Shown here: positions 26,787 to 35,529 of the stretch, piece by piece
Layout: each line of letters starts with the position of its first letter
Numbering within the stretch: the stretch's first letter is position 1
Origin: Sphaerospermopsis kisseleviana NIES-73
Lineage (GTDB): Bacteria > Cyanobacteriota > Cyanobacteriia > Cyanobacteriales > Nostocaceae
NCBI RefSeq assembly: GCF_002368075.1
Contig: NZ_AP018314.1
Span: forward strand, 3,982,664 to 4,046,663
Direction: 5' to 3'
Length of the DNA: 64,000 bases
Notes under the pieces: model-generated
What the model was told of the DNA's origin: nothing
Databases searched by the model: none
What the model saw: the letters and a program-made list of their open reading frames with translations, nothing else
Translations under genes and position numbers: made by a program

Positions 26787-27149
26787 ATGAATCATCTTTA
26801 CATCCTCTTAAGCATCCTATTTACAGTCTACGGACAAATCATCATTAAATGGCAAGTGCAACTGGCCGGAGCATTTCCCCCAGACAACATAGCCAAACTA
26901 CAATACATCATTAAACTACTACTCAACCCCTGGGTAATTAGTAGCTTTACCTGTGCATTCCTAGCAGCAATTAGCTGGATGGCCGCCATGACTAAATTTG
27001 ACCTCAGCTATGCTTACCCATTCATGAGTTTAGCCTTTGTCCTAGTCCTGTTCCTCAGCGCCATCTTCTTTAAAGAACCCGTGACTATTCCCAAATCACT
27101 AGGGTTGGGATTAATTATTTTAGGTATTATCATTGGTAGCAAAGGGTAG
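26787..27149 (+). CDS. Small DMT/EamA-like transporter (ArnE/SMR-like)
   Basis: A 120-residue protein with four hydrophobic helices: LYILLSILFTVYGQIIIKW, NPWVISSFTCAFLAAISWM, YAYPFMSLAFVLVLFLSAIF and KSLGLGLIILGIIIGSKG. F-K-E-P-V between helices 3 and 4 is typical of the DMT superfamily. ArnE/ArnF-type members flip undecaprenyl-phosphate sugars across the inner membrane. Beside a DPM1-like GT2 and polysaccharide genes, a lipid-linked sugar flippase is a reasonable guess. A drug/metabolite transporter cannot be excluded. Such proteins usually work as dimers. Confidence 0.7.
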   Translation: MNHLYILLSILFTVYGQIIIKWQVQLAGAFPPDNIAKLQYIIKLLLNPWVISSFTCAFLAAISWMAAMTKFDLSYAYPFMSLAFVLVLFLSAIFFKEPVTIPKSLGLGLIILGIIIGSKG

Positions 27150-27184
27150 AAATCCACCTCTCAAAAGAATAATAAAAAATTAAT

Positions 27185-27814
27185 ATGCCCCAAATTACCC
27201 AAGGAATTCGCTCAATCCTTTCAATCCCTTTCTTTTATAGCTTATTTCAAAAAATACTAGGTCAGAATAGAGCCTATAATATTCTGATTAAAAATTATAT
27301 TAGGACTAATAGTGGCGATCGCATACTAGATATTGGTTGTGGACCTGCTGATCTATTATCCTACTTACCCCAAGTAGAGTATATAGGATTTGATGCCAGT
27401 GAAAAGTATATTAGTGATGCCAAAAAGCGTTATGGCAATCAAGGAACCTTTATCTGTGAACTAGTCACATCTGACAATCTCACATATAGAGAATACTTTG
27501 ATATTGTTGTAGTGTTTGGAGTATTACATCATCTTGACGATATAGAAGCAGAAAAACTGTTTAAATTAGCTCACACTGCCTTGAAACCCGGAGGCCGATT
27601 AGTAGCCGTTGAGCCTTGCTACACAGAGAATCAATCACCCATTGCCAGATGGATTATATCTAAAGACCGGGGACAAAATGTAAGGGATGAAAAAGGTTAC
27701 TTAAATCTAGGGTATAATTTCTTCCCCCCCCCACATACATCCTGTAACATCCGTCATGACTTATTACGGATACCCTATACTCATATCATTATAGAATGTA
27801 TAAAACCTGATTAA
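27185..27814 (+). CDS. Class I SAM-dependent methyltransferase carrying an in-frame C9 tract
   Basis: A 209-residue methyltransferase. It has RILDIGCGPADLLSYLP (motif I, about 43-59), YIGFDASEKYISDAKKRY, FDIVVVFGVLHHLDD and HTALKPGGRLVAVEPC. Its end, NIRHDLLRIPYTHIIIEC, is characteristic of a cyanobacterial and proteobacterial glycan-cluster family. A run of nine C (27724-27732) encodes Pro residues in NFFPPPHTSC. The conserved end is in the same frame as the start, so this gene is ON with nine C, unlike the two other tract-bearing methyltransferases. Confidence 0.8.
   Translation: MPQITQGIRSILSIPFFYSLFQKILGQNRAYNILIKNYIRTNSGDRILDIGCGPADLLSYLPQVEYIGFDASEKYISDAKKRYGNQGTFICELVTSDNLTYREYFDIVVVFGVLHHLDDIEAEKLFKLAHTALKPGGRLVAVEPCYTENQSPIARWIISKDRGQNVRDEKGYLNLGYNFFPPPHTSCNIRHDLLRIPYTHIIIECIKPD
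27724..27732. repeat. C9 homopolymer tract (gene in frame)
   Basis: Nine C near the 3' end of the methyltransferase gene. Here nine is the in-frame length, since the conserved RHDLLRIPYTH end follows in the same frame. Loss or gain of one C would remove the last 28 or so residues. Confidence 0.9.
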
Positions 27815-27856
27815 ACGGAAAAATCACATATTTTTTTTAATAAACAATAATTTTCG

Positions 27857-28724
27857 ATGAAAATCTGCCCCCAATGTCACCATCATTTTAACCAACCTAA
27901 CTGGGATTGTCCCGCCTGTGGTTACACACCCCCAATATTAGATGGACACCAGAGCTTTGCACCGCAACTCGCAGCGGCCAGCGAAGGATTTGAGGCCTCA
28001 GCCTTCCCCATACTAGCAAAACTAGAAGCCAAAAACTTCTGGTTTCGCGCCCGCAACCGCTTAATCATTTACGCCATTAAACATTACTTCCCCCACGCTC
28101 AAACCTTCCTAGAAATTGGCTGCGGAACTGGCTTTGTCCTTCAGGGAATTGAAAAACACCTCCCCCACCTCATCACCTGCGGTAGTGAAATATTTACTAC
28201 CGGCTTACAATTTGCCACCGAACGCCTGTGTAAAACAACACTTTTTCAAATGGATGCCCGTAATATCCCCTTTGCGGAAGAATTTGATATTATTGGAGCT
28301 TTCGACGTTCTGGAACACATAGAACAAGATGAGGATGTACTTACACAAATGTATCAAGCTATTCCAAATGGGGGGGGGTATAATACTGACTGTTCCCCAA
28401 CATCCCTGGTTATGGAGTCAAGCTGATACCTACGCTCACCACGTCCGGCGCTATATCAAACAAGATTTAATCACCAAGTTACAGCAAACAGGATTTAAAG
28501 TAGTAAAAGTTACCTCTTTTGTTTCTCTTCTCTTACCCTTAATGCTACTTTCTCGACTCAATCAGCGCTCATCAACAAATTATGACCCCACTAGTGAGTT
28601 AAAAATTAGTGGCACCTTAAATTACCTCTTAGAGAAAATTTTAGATGTAGAACGCTGGTTGATTAAACTAGGTTTTTCCTTTCCCTGGGGCGGCTCTTTG
28701 TTAGTAATTGCCTACAAACAATAA
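27857..28724 (+). pseudogene. Zinc-ribbon class I methyltransferase, out of frame at a G9 tract (possibly phase-variable)
   Basis: The first frame (27857-28426) has an N-terminal zinc ribbon (CPQCHHHF...CPACGY), then NFWFRARNRLIIYAI and FLEIGCGTGFVLQGIEKHL. It continues IGAFDVLEHIEQDEDVLTQM, and then a run of nine G after which it derails. The +1 frame continues with GGGIILTVPQHPWLWSQADT, the next family motif, to a stop at 28724. Eight G would restore one protein of 288 residues. The family is the 'methyltransferase with CxxC ribbon' type common in glycan clusters. It ends 3 bp before wecE. As with the gene at 7642, this could be phase-OFF, mutation or sequencing error. Confidence 0.8.
28370..28378. 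repeat. G9 homopolymer tract at a frame break
   Basis: Nine G precisely at the point where the methyltransferase frame breaks. One G fewer restores N-G-G-G-I-I-L-T-V. The defect is the same (+1) as at the C9 tract at 7925. Confidence 0.9.
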
Positions 28725-28727
28725 CCC

Positions 28728-29855
28728 ATGAATAAAATACCTTTTAACAAACCTTACATGACCGGTAAAGAGCTATGGTATATCAGCCAAGCTCACCACG
28801 CCGGACAACTTGCCGGGGATGGTAATTATACCAAAAAATGCCATCAATGGCTAGAAACCCATACCCACTCCCACAAAGCCCTCCTGACTCACTCCTGCAC
28901 CGCCGCCCTAGAAATGTCAGCTATTTTAGCTGATTTGGAACCAGGAGACGAGGTAATTATGCCCAGTTATACCTTCGTTTCCACCGCCAACGCCTTTGTT
29001 CTCAGGGGAGCTATTCCCGTATTTGTAGATATCCGCCCCGACACCCTCAATTTAGATGAAACCCTAGTAGAAACAGCTATTACACACCGCACCCGCGCCA
29101 TTGTCCCCGTCCATTATGCCGGGGTTGGTTGTGAAATGGATACCTTGCAACAAATTGCCACCAAACATCAACTATTGTTAATTGAAGATGCAGCCCAGGG
29201 ACTGATGTCATCCTATAAAGGAAAACCCCTTGGTAGTTTTGGTGACTTAGCTTGCTTTAGTTTCCATGAAACCAAAAATATTATCGCCGGTGAAGGCGGT
29301 GCTTTAATTATCAATAATCCCCAATTCACAGAATCAGCGGAAATCATTCGGGAAAAAGGCACTAACCGTAGTCAATTTTTCCGGGGACAGGTAGATAAGT
29401 ATACCTGGATAGAAAAAGGCTCTAGTTACTTACCAGGAGAATTAATTGCCGCTTTCCTCTATGCACAACTTGAAGAAGCACAACAAATTATTACCAACCG
29501 CCTCAAAGTATGGGATTATTATCATCAACTGCTAGAACCTGTAGAAAAATCCGGTAAATTACGCCGTCCTATCATTCCCCCTGACTGTCAGCACAATGCC
29601 CATATGTATTATATCCTGCTAGAGGATTTACAAACCCGTACCCAGCTAATTAACTACCTCAAAGAACAAGGTATTAATGCAGTATTTCACTATGTTCCCT
29701 TACATAGCTCTCCTGGTGGTAAGCATTATGGACGGGTGAATGGGAAGATGGATCATACTAATCTTCTGTCTGATTGTTTATTACGCTTACCCATGTTCCC
29801 AGAGTTGACAACTTCACAGATAGAAATAATTGTCGGGGCTGTTAAGAGTTTTTAA
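28728..29855 (+). CDS. wecE: dTDP-4-amino-4,6-dideoxygalactose transaminase WecE
   Basis: A 375-residue DegT-family PLP enzyme. Motifs match E. coli WecE/RffA almost word for word: PGDEVIMPSYTFVSTANAFV, IRPDTLNLDETLVE, AIVPVHYAGVGCEMD, EDAAQGLMSSYKGKPLG, the PLP-lysine loop CFSFHETKNIIAGEGG and IREKGTNRSQFFRGQVDKYT. WecE aminates dTDP-4-keto-6-deoxyglucose with glutamate to give dTDP-Fuc4N. The product is a likely acceptor for the acyl module at 23830-26753. It starts 3 bp after the tract-bearing methyltransferase. The AAA-type glycine loop has one residue fewer than E. coli (AGEGG rather than AGGEGG). Confidence 0.88.
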   Translation: MNKIPFNKPYMTGKELWYISQAHHAGQLAGDGNYTKKCHQWLETHTHSHKALLTHSCTAALEMSAILADLEPGDEVIMPSYTFVSTANAFVLRGAIPVFVDIRPDTLNLDETLVETAITHRTRAIVPVHYAGVGCEMDTLQQIATKHQLLLIEDAAQGLMSSYKGKPLGSFGDLACFSFHETKNIIAGEGGALIINNPQFTESAEIIREKGTNRSQFFRGQVDKYTWIEKGSSYLPGELIAAFLYAQLEEAQQIITNRLKVWDYYHQLLEPVEKSGKLRRPIIPPDCQHNAHMYYILLEDLQTRTQLINYLKEQGINAVFHYVPLHSSPGGKHYGRVNGKMDHTNLLSDCLLRLPMFPELTTSQIEIIVGAVKSF

Positions 29856-29888
29856 GAAGATGAGTTGATAGTTATCCACACGGGGAAG

Positions 29889-29940
29889 CCAGGGAATAAA
29901 TTAAGAGTCTAAAAGCTCAAGTCGGTTGAAAACCGACTAG
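29889..29940. repeat. Single arm of the CCAGGGAAT...AAAACCGACTAG repeat
   Basis: A stretch of about 52 bp beginning CCAGGGAATAAATTAAGAG and ending AAAACCGACTAG matches the left arm of the elements at 32908 and 42285. It contains an internal hairpin (GTCGGTT...AACCGAC). No right arm is seen here. The rest of the gap 29856-30188 is AT-rich with no gene. Confidence 0.75.
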
Positions 29941-30188
29941 TACAGCTTGGCGCAAGTAAACCCATCATTACAGTTGGTGAAAAATCTGTGATTTGAAACA
30001 CTTGTGAAAGGTAGGCGTATTTATGCCGAGAGGTACTAGGAAGAGGGGTCAGGATTTTCGTTTGATTTGTTAATTTAATTTATTAATTTAATTATGGCTT
30101 TATGGCACTTATATAATCATACTCTTTTTCAAGAATCAAATAATAGTCCTATACAGAGTAAACAGCATTCTATCTGGAGTTAAATAAG

Positions 30189-32891
30189 ATGTGGGTCAGT
30201 AATAAGATAAGTCAATTGAGGAATAACTTTTGGGTACTTTGGTTTGTAATTTTGGTTATAGTATTCTTGATTCATTGTCTGACTTTAACTGTCTCACCAA
30301 CTATTTGGCAAGACGAAGTACAAATAATTGACTATGGACGTACTTTTTTAAATTCTAATACAGATTGGGGAATGAATTGGGACGTTGCCAATAATAGGCC
30401 ATATCTCACTCTATTTTACTTAGGTTGCTTAGTGCAAGAGTTAGCTTTTAAAGCCACCCATTTTTCTATAGTCGGACCTAGAATTGTGAGCTTAATAGGA
30501 GCCAGTTTAGCAGCTACAACAACTATGGGGTATTTGTCAAGTCGCCAAGTACCTCTCAAGATTGCGGCTTTACTGGGACTTGCTCTTTTACTAGATCCTT
30601 TATTTGTTCAAAGTTATCGTGGAGATAGGATTGACTGCTGGGTAATTGCAATATGTTTTGCAGCTTGTTGGCTACTGAGATTATCTATTGACAGTATCCA
30701 CAATCACCAATCTAACCTTGTTCCAGTTAGTCTAGCGGGAAGTTTATCCGTCATAGCTGTTTTTATTTGGCCAAGTGCATTAATTCTGTATCCACTTATC
30801 CTGGTGGAATTATTATCTTTGTTGTATGTCACCACCAAGGGAACAGATAGTTTAACTAGTGGTGTGCAATTAATTGCAATATTTGCTGGAGCAGTAATTA
30901 TAACAGGTATATTAATCATAATTCCTATCACAGGACAGTTGGGAATTTTAGTTAATAATTTTCTTGAATTTACTAGCGAGAGAGTTGGGGGTTTTGGTTT
31001 GAGTGCTATTATCAATCTTTTTGTAAGTTTTAAAAATAGCCCTTTTCTTCCCATATTAGCTGTAATTAGCTGTATATCTCGTCGAGATAAAGCATTATTA
31101 ATTGCGAGTTTATTTGCACTATCTCTGGTTTTGAATAGTGGGGTTTACGTTCATCGAGTAATTTATATGCTGCCTTATTTTATAACTTTATCGAGTGAAT
31201 TATATCGCCAAGACAAAAAATCTCCTATTCAAAAATTGATTCCCCACAGCAAAAAATACTTATATTTATTACCAGAAGTGTTGAATGTTAAGAAATCTGT
31301 GATAAAAATAGCCCAAAATATATTAAAATTTGAGCAAGCTATATCAAAATATTGATTTGATCATGATTATAAATTCATTTCCCAAGATTGTCAAAGACAT
31401 CCTCAAATCCTTGCCAAAAAATGATTATCCGGTTTTGAACACCCGTCTTTACGTTGAGTGTTGGTTGGGTTATGCCTTGGATAATAGTTTAACAAGTATG
31501 AGGGACTTATTTAAAAGATTAAACAATACAGGTATTGATGTAAGGATTTCGACTTTTTCCAAGGCTAACACACACAGAAATCAAGAAATCTTCCAAAAGA
31601 TTTATCATCAATTGAATAAATTAGTCCAGAAAAAAGCTCACAAAAAGTTACATGATAAATACGCCATTTGTCCAATTGATTCTACAGTAATTACCTTAAC
31701 AAGTAAGTTACTATGGGTTTTAGGACATCATCAAGTAAAACTTTTTAGTTCCCTCAATCTGTCAACAGGAAGTCCAGAAGATAATTTGATAAATTTTGGA
31801 CATAATCATGATTATAAATTTGGTTCATCAATGATGTCTAATTTACCGCAAGATGCTGTTGGGGTAATGGATAGAGGTTTTGCGGGACTAAATTTTATGC
31901 AGGAATTAGTGCAAAAAGACAAATATTTTGTAGTGCGAATTAAGAATAATTGGAAACTAGAATTTGAATCGGGAACTGGATTAGTCAAAATCGGTTCAGC
32001 GAGTGATGCTCCCGCTTATAGGGTAGTTAATTTTTGTGATTTAGAAACTAAAACTGAATTTCGCTTAGTCACGAATTTACCGTCAGATGGAGAGGCAGCA
32101 GTTACAGATGATGAAATCAGGGATATTTACCGTTTACGTTGGGGAGTTGAATTATTATGGAAATTCTTAAAGATGCACCTAAAACTAGATAGATTAATTA
32201 CCAAAAATGTTAATGGTATTGGCATACAAATTTATGCCAGTCTCATCGCTTATCTAATTTTACAACTTGTATCTGTTCCTCAAGAATGGGGTAATAAAAT
32301 GTTAGATAAATTCCGCTATCTTCAAGCTTGTATGTGTCAACAAATTAGTTATGTTCATTGGATGGAAGATATCATGAGATGTTGACATTTTCACCCTTAA
32401 TAGGACTACTATAACTGAATATGTAAACTTTTGTAACGACATTCAACATTTCTGATTTATTACTAATTTGGGCTATTACCCTCTCCTTATTAATCAGACC
32501 AGCAACAGGATTGAGGAATTATGATGGGAGAAATCCTAACCTCTTGGTTAATATCGGTACATCTTACATTGGCAAAAATGAGTATAAAGTTTGGGATTCA
32601 ACTTGGAATTTTTATCAAACTGCCCGATTACTAGGATGGAAAGTTTATCAGCCATTTTTTGGCATTGGCACTAATGATGCTACCAAGAATTTTATTGATA
32701 ATCTTGACTACGTAATTTTATCACCTGAATCTTATCTTGAAGAAATCATTCAAAAACAAGGATTGCAGATGAAAGAATACATTAATGTTGATAAATATAT
32801 TCAAGATAATCCAGGAATTTTATATAAAGTCACAAGAAACATTGGATCAAAAACTGGTTATGGCCCGTATATCTTATACTCAAAATCATAA
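30189..32891 (+). pseudogene. Polytopic membrane protein gene split by an IS4-type element
   Basis: The 5' part (30189 to about 31355) encodes hydrophobic helices (FWVLWFVILVIVFLIHCLTL, AALLGLALLLDPLFVQSY, LIAIFAGAVIITGILIIIPI). It includes an early acidic loop IWQDEVQIIDYGRTF that resembles the catalytic loop of GT39/GT-C transferases. The 3' part resumes after the transposase. A hydrophobic LLLIWAITLSLLIRPATGL leads into a soluble domain (32511-32891: NPNLLVNIGTSYIGKNEYKV, ARLLGWKVYQPFFGIG, GYGPYILYSKS), in a frame open from about 32411. Together they would make one protein of over 500 residues. The 31330-31355 end of the first part is probably IS-derived. Confidence 0.6.
31363..32385 (+). 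CDS. IS4-family transposase
   Basis: A 340-residue DDE transposase. The catalytic residues are visible in CPIDSTVITL (first Asp), VGVMDRGFAGLNF (second Asp) and the YREK-like IYRLRWGVELLWKFLKMHLK (Glu). ATG 31363 is taken as start; the extra upstream codons belong to the flank. The gene is intact and interrupts the membrane-protein gene. Terminal inverted repeats and the target duplication could not be set by eye, so the IS limits are only known to lie between about 31250-31362 and 32386-32420. Confidence 0.85.
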   Translation: MIINSFPKIVKDILKSLPKNDYPVLNTRLYVECWLGYALDNSLTSMRDLFKRLNNTGIDVRISTFSKANTHRNQEIFQKIYHQLNKLVQKKAHKKLHDKYAICPIDSTVITLTSKLLWVLGHHQVKLFSSLNLSTGSPEDNLINFGHNHDYKFGSSMMSNLPQDAVGVMDRGFAGLNFMQELVQKDKYFVVRIKNNWKLEFESGTGLVKIGSASDAPAYRVVNFCDLETKTEFRLVTNLPSDGEAAVTDDEIRDIYRLRWGVELLWKFLKMHLKLDRLITKNVNGIGIQIYASLIAYLILQLVSVPQEWGNKMLDKFRYLQACMCQQISYVHWMEDIMRC

Positions 32892-32907
32892 ATATTAATC
32901 AAGGGAT

Positions 32908-33129
32908 CCAGGGAATAAATTAAGAGTCTAAAAGCTCAAGTCGATTGAAAACCGACTAGGAAGAGGATTTCTTCGGGACGGGCGATTTTCAATCCCTAGC
33001 ATAGCGGTAATCGTGGGGCGATCGCCCACAAAGGTAATTAAGTCGCTTTTAGAACAACCTCCACCCCAACCCAAAACCAGTCGGTTTTTAACCGACTTCA
33101 GCTTTCAGACTCTTAATTCCATTCCCTGG
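32908..33129. mobile_element. MITE-like element with about 50-bp inverted termini (CCAGGGAAT...)
   Basis: The left arm CCAGGGAATAAATTAAGAG... through AAAACCGACTAG is mirrored by a right arm (33078-33129) that ends CTTAATTCCATTCCCTGG. Each arm holds its own small hairpin on ACCGAC/GTCGGT. No transposase is encoded; a 65-codon frame inside it is not considered a gene. Related copies lie at 42285-42531 and, as one arm, at 29889. Confidence 0.75.
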
Positions 33130-33164
33130 CTACCCTATGGAATAATAATATTATTAGATAATAA

Positions 33165-33295
33165 TATACAACCCGGATACACCCAAACCCAGAGCGATCG
33201 CCCTGAATAATGGAATTGTCCGAACCTCATCATAACGGAAACTGCTGTAACTTTTTCAGCAAACCCTAACTAACCTTTTGACAGGGAAAAAACTA
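33165..33295. other. Leader of the GT2 gene, with repeat blocks and a solo element end
   Basis: 33165-33223 is shared with 20184-20244. 33252-33267 (TTTTTCAGCAAACCCT) is a lone right end of the AGGGCTTGCTGAATAA element family. 33270-33295 is the leader also found at 19908, with a likely ribosome site ACAGGGA 14 bp before the ATG. Confidence 0.6.
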
Positions 33296-34168
33296 ATGAA
33301 ACTTTCAGTGATCATCCCCACCTATGAGCGGGGAGAAGTGCTGCTTAATACCATTGATTCCTTGCAGCGACTAATGACACCAGAATTTGAACTTTTGGTG
33401 ATTGACCAGACCTTAAATCATGCTGTAACAATTGAGTCGAGATTAAACAGTTTGGCCGAACAAGGCGCTATTCGTTGGGTTCGCCTACCTCAACCATCTA
33501 TTCCCATGGCCATGAACCGGGGAATCCTGGAAGCTAAAGGTGAGATAGTCCTTTTCCTCGATGATGATATTATCCCCCATGAGGATTTACTACAGGCTCA
33601 CCAGCAAGCCCATCAACAAGCTGATCTGGTTGCAGGACAGGTACTACAGCCCGGGGAAAAATCTCTGACATTACAACCAGGGGAGCCATTTCGCTTTACT
33701 AGTAACATTCCCCGGCAAATTACGGAGTTTATGGGGGGCAATTTTTCCATTAAGCGCACTGTGGCGATCGCCCTGGGGGGATTTGATGAAAACTTCATAG
33801 GGGCTGCATACCGCTATGAGGCGGAATTTGCCCATCGCTACTGTCAAAAATACGGTTTGATTACCTACGAACCGAAAGCTCTGATTCACCACCTACGGGT
33901 AGAAAGGGGAGGAACACGCAGCTATGGTCACCACCTGAGAACTGCCCAACCCGCCCATGCTGTGGGAGCTTACTATTACCTGTTAAAGTCAAAACCCAAT
34001 GGCTGGCTATGGCAAATACTTTGGCGACCATTGCGCTCCATTCGCACAAAACACCATATCACTCATCCTTGGTGGATCTTCCCCACCTTAATTGCAGAAG
34101 CCAGAGGGCTGAGTTTAGCCATTCATAAGATTAGTCAAGGACCATCCTATCCGATACTTTTTCAGTAA
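33296..34168 (+). CDS. Glycosyltransferase family 2
   Basis: A 290-residue GT2 with MKLSVIIPTYERGEVLLNTI, LLVIDQTLNH, the acceptor loop PQPSIPMAMNRGILEAKGEI, the metal site VLFLDDDIIPHEDL (about residues 82-95) and GGFDENFIGAAYRYEAEFAH. ATG 33296 is chosen over an upstream TTG because it begins the family fold and follows an AGGGA site. A fragment of this gene was copied to 19934. It opens the last GT block of the locus (33296-39336). Confidence 0.82.
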   Translation: MKLSVIIPTYERGEVLLNTIDSLQRLMTPEFELLVIDQTLNHAVTIESRLNSLAEQGAIRWVRLPQPSIPMAMNRGILEAKGEIVLFLDDDIIPHEDLLQAHQQAHQQADLVAGQVLQPGEKSLTLQPGEPFRFTSNIPRQITEFMGGNFSIKRTVAIALGGFDENFIGAAYRYEAEFAHRYCQKYGLITYEPKALIHHLRVERGGTRSYGHHLRTAQPAHAVGAYYYLLKSKPNGWLWQILWRPLRSIRTKHHITHPWWIFPTLIAEARGLSLAIHKISQGPSYPILFQ

Positions 34169-34171
34169 CTA

Positions 34172-34221
34172 AGAGGATGTTTGTCAAGTCATGATTAGTG
34201 TATCAAATATTGTTTGACCCC
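34172..34221. repeat. 50-bp repeat, inverse copy of 20471-20520
   Basis: Starting AGAGGATGTTTGTCAAGTCA, this block is the reverse complement of 20471-20520 with about two differences. It follows the GT2 stop directly. A heptanucleotide run GTTCCCT x3 (34287-34308) lies further down in the gap before the next gene. Confidence 0.8.
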
Positions 34222-34379
34222 GACCCGTTCCCCGTTATCTAGTACGGACTACTGACAAAAAGTCCTATATAGGACCTTCTTTCGGTGTTCCCTGTTCCCT
34301 GTTCCCTGCGATGCACTGAGCTTGTCGAAGTGTTCCCTGCCTCTACGAAAAATTCATAAATCAAACCGGATTCCTATAT

Positions 34380-35486
34380 ATGAATATTGTCATAGATGCT
34401 CTGCCCATTAATCATATGTCAGGTAGACACGTCATTTCTGGGCATTTACGAATGTTGGCCAAGTATCATGGCGATCGCCATCAATTTTTTGTTCTACATC
34501 ACCACAACAATCGGGATCTTTGTTGCGACCTAGGATCGAGTTTTCACTGGATAGAGTGTCCTAATTTTGGTGAAAACTGGCCGGCTCGACTTTGGTGGCA
34601 ATTTACTCAGTTAGAGTCCCTCCTGACCCAACTAAAAGCTCAACTAATTATTTCAACCTCCGGCGCTCTGGTTCCGGGAACTAAATTACCCCAAGTGGTT
34701 ATTGCCCAAAATCCCTGGTGTTATGTTAGGGAATTTCACTACACAATTGGCGATCGCCTGAAGGCCTGGCTGCAAAGACAGGGCTACAAACAAGCCCAAA
34801 AAAAAGCACAGGCCATGTTTTATTTATCTGAATATGTCGCCAGACTCTACGAAAACGATGCGGGGGTAAAACCTCAAGCTGGTAAAATTCTTTATGTTGG
34901 TATTGATGAGGAAACCTACCAAGTGGCTCAAAGTCAATACCTAACCTTTGAACAACGTCCATTAGAAATCCTGACTGTTTCCGCAATGACACCCCACAAA
35001 GCCATTGAAGATGTTGTCAAAGTATTCTCAAGACTCCACGAATTAAACACCCGTGTTCATTTAACCCTAGTCGGTCCTTGGAGTACGGATGATTACCGCT
35101 CGAAAATTGAAACATTAATACAAGCCCTCAACCTCAGTAATTTTGTCACAATTACTGGTAAAGTATCTGTCAGTCAACTACGGGAACACTATCGCCGCGC
35201 TCGGGCATTTTGTCTTTTAAGCCGTTCAGAGTCCTTTGGTATACCCGCAGTAGAAGCCCAAGCCTTTGGGACTCCAACTATTGTGGCGGATGTGTGCGCT
35301 CCACCGGAGGTCGCTGGACCGGGTGGTATAGTCATTGATCCACAACAAATCCGGGAGCAGATTCCACTAATTCAATCTTTGCTGACTGATAGGGAAACTT
35401 GGAGCTGTTATTCTACCATGGCACTGGAAAATACAGAGCGATTCCGATGGCAGAAAGTTTCAAAGCCTTTAATTAGTTACTTTTAA
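34380..35486 (+). CDS. Glycosyltransferase family 4
   Basis: A 368-residue GT4. The first domain has INHMSGRHVISGHLRMLAKY. The second begins LEILTVSAMTPHKAIEDVVK (about residue 195), with SRSESFGIPAVEAQAFGTP near 283-301 giving the E-x7-E donor motif. The sequence TPHK-x-IED and SVSQLREHYRRARAF follow the mannosyl/rhamnosyl-transferase-like GT4 pattern. It precedes a GT4 whose start lies inside a tandem repeat. Sugar specificity is unknown. Confidence 0.8.
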   Translation: MNIVIDALPINHMSGRHVISGHLRMLAKYHGDRHQFFVLHHHNNRDLCCDLGSSFHWIECPNFGENWPARLWWQFTQLESLLTQLKAQLIISTSGALVPGTKLPQVVIAQNPWCYVREFHYTIGDRLKAWLQRQGYKQAQKKAQAMFYLSEYVARLYENDAGVKPQAGKILYVGIDEETYQVAQSQYLTFEQRPLEILTVSAMTPHKAIEDVVKVFSRLHELNTRVHLTLVGPWSTDDYRSKIETLIQALNLSNFVTITGKVSVSQLREHYRRARAFCLLSRSESFGIPAVEAQAFGTPTIVADVCAPPEVAGPGGIVIDPQQIREQIPLIQSLLTDRETWSCYSTMALENTERFRWQKVSKPLISYF

Positions 35487-35487
35487 C

Positions 35488-35529
35488 TTTTAATTATGGT
35501 CTTTTAATTATGGTCTTTTAATTATGGTC
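35488..35529 (+). repeat. Three 14-bp tandem repeats duplicating a start codon
   Basis: TTTTAATTATGGTC occurs three times head to tail. Each copy holds an ATG-GTC start. The first two (35496, 35510) run into TAA after Met-Val-Phe, and only the third (35524) opens the GT4 gene. Fourteen is not a multiple of three, but each copy carries its own ATG, so copy-number change alters leader mini-ORFs and spacing rather than the protein. Confidence 0.9.

Noticed and set aside
33013..33210. 65-codon + strand ORF
   Set aside because: It lies across the arm of a MITE-like element and a repeat block; the peptide has no protein-like features.
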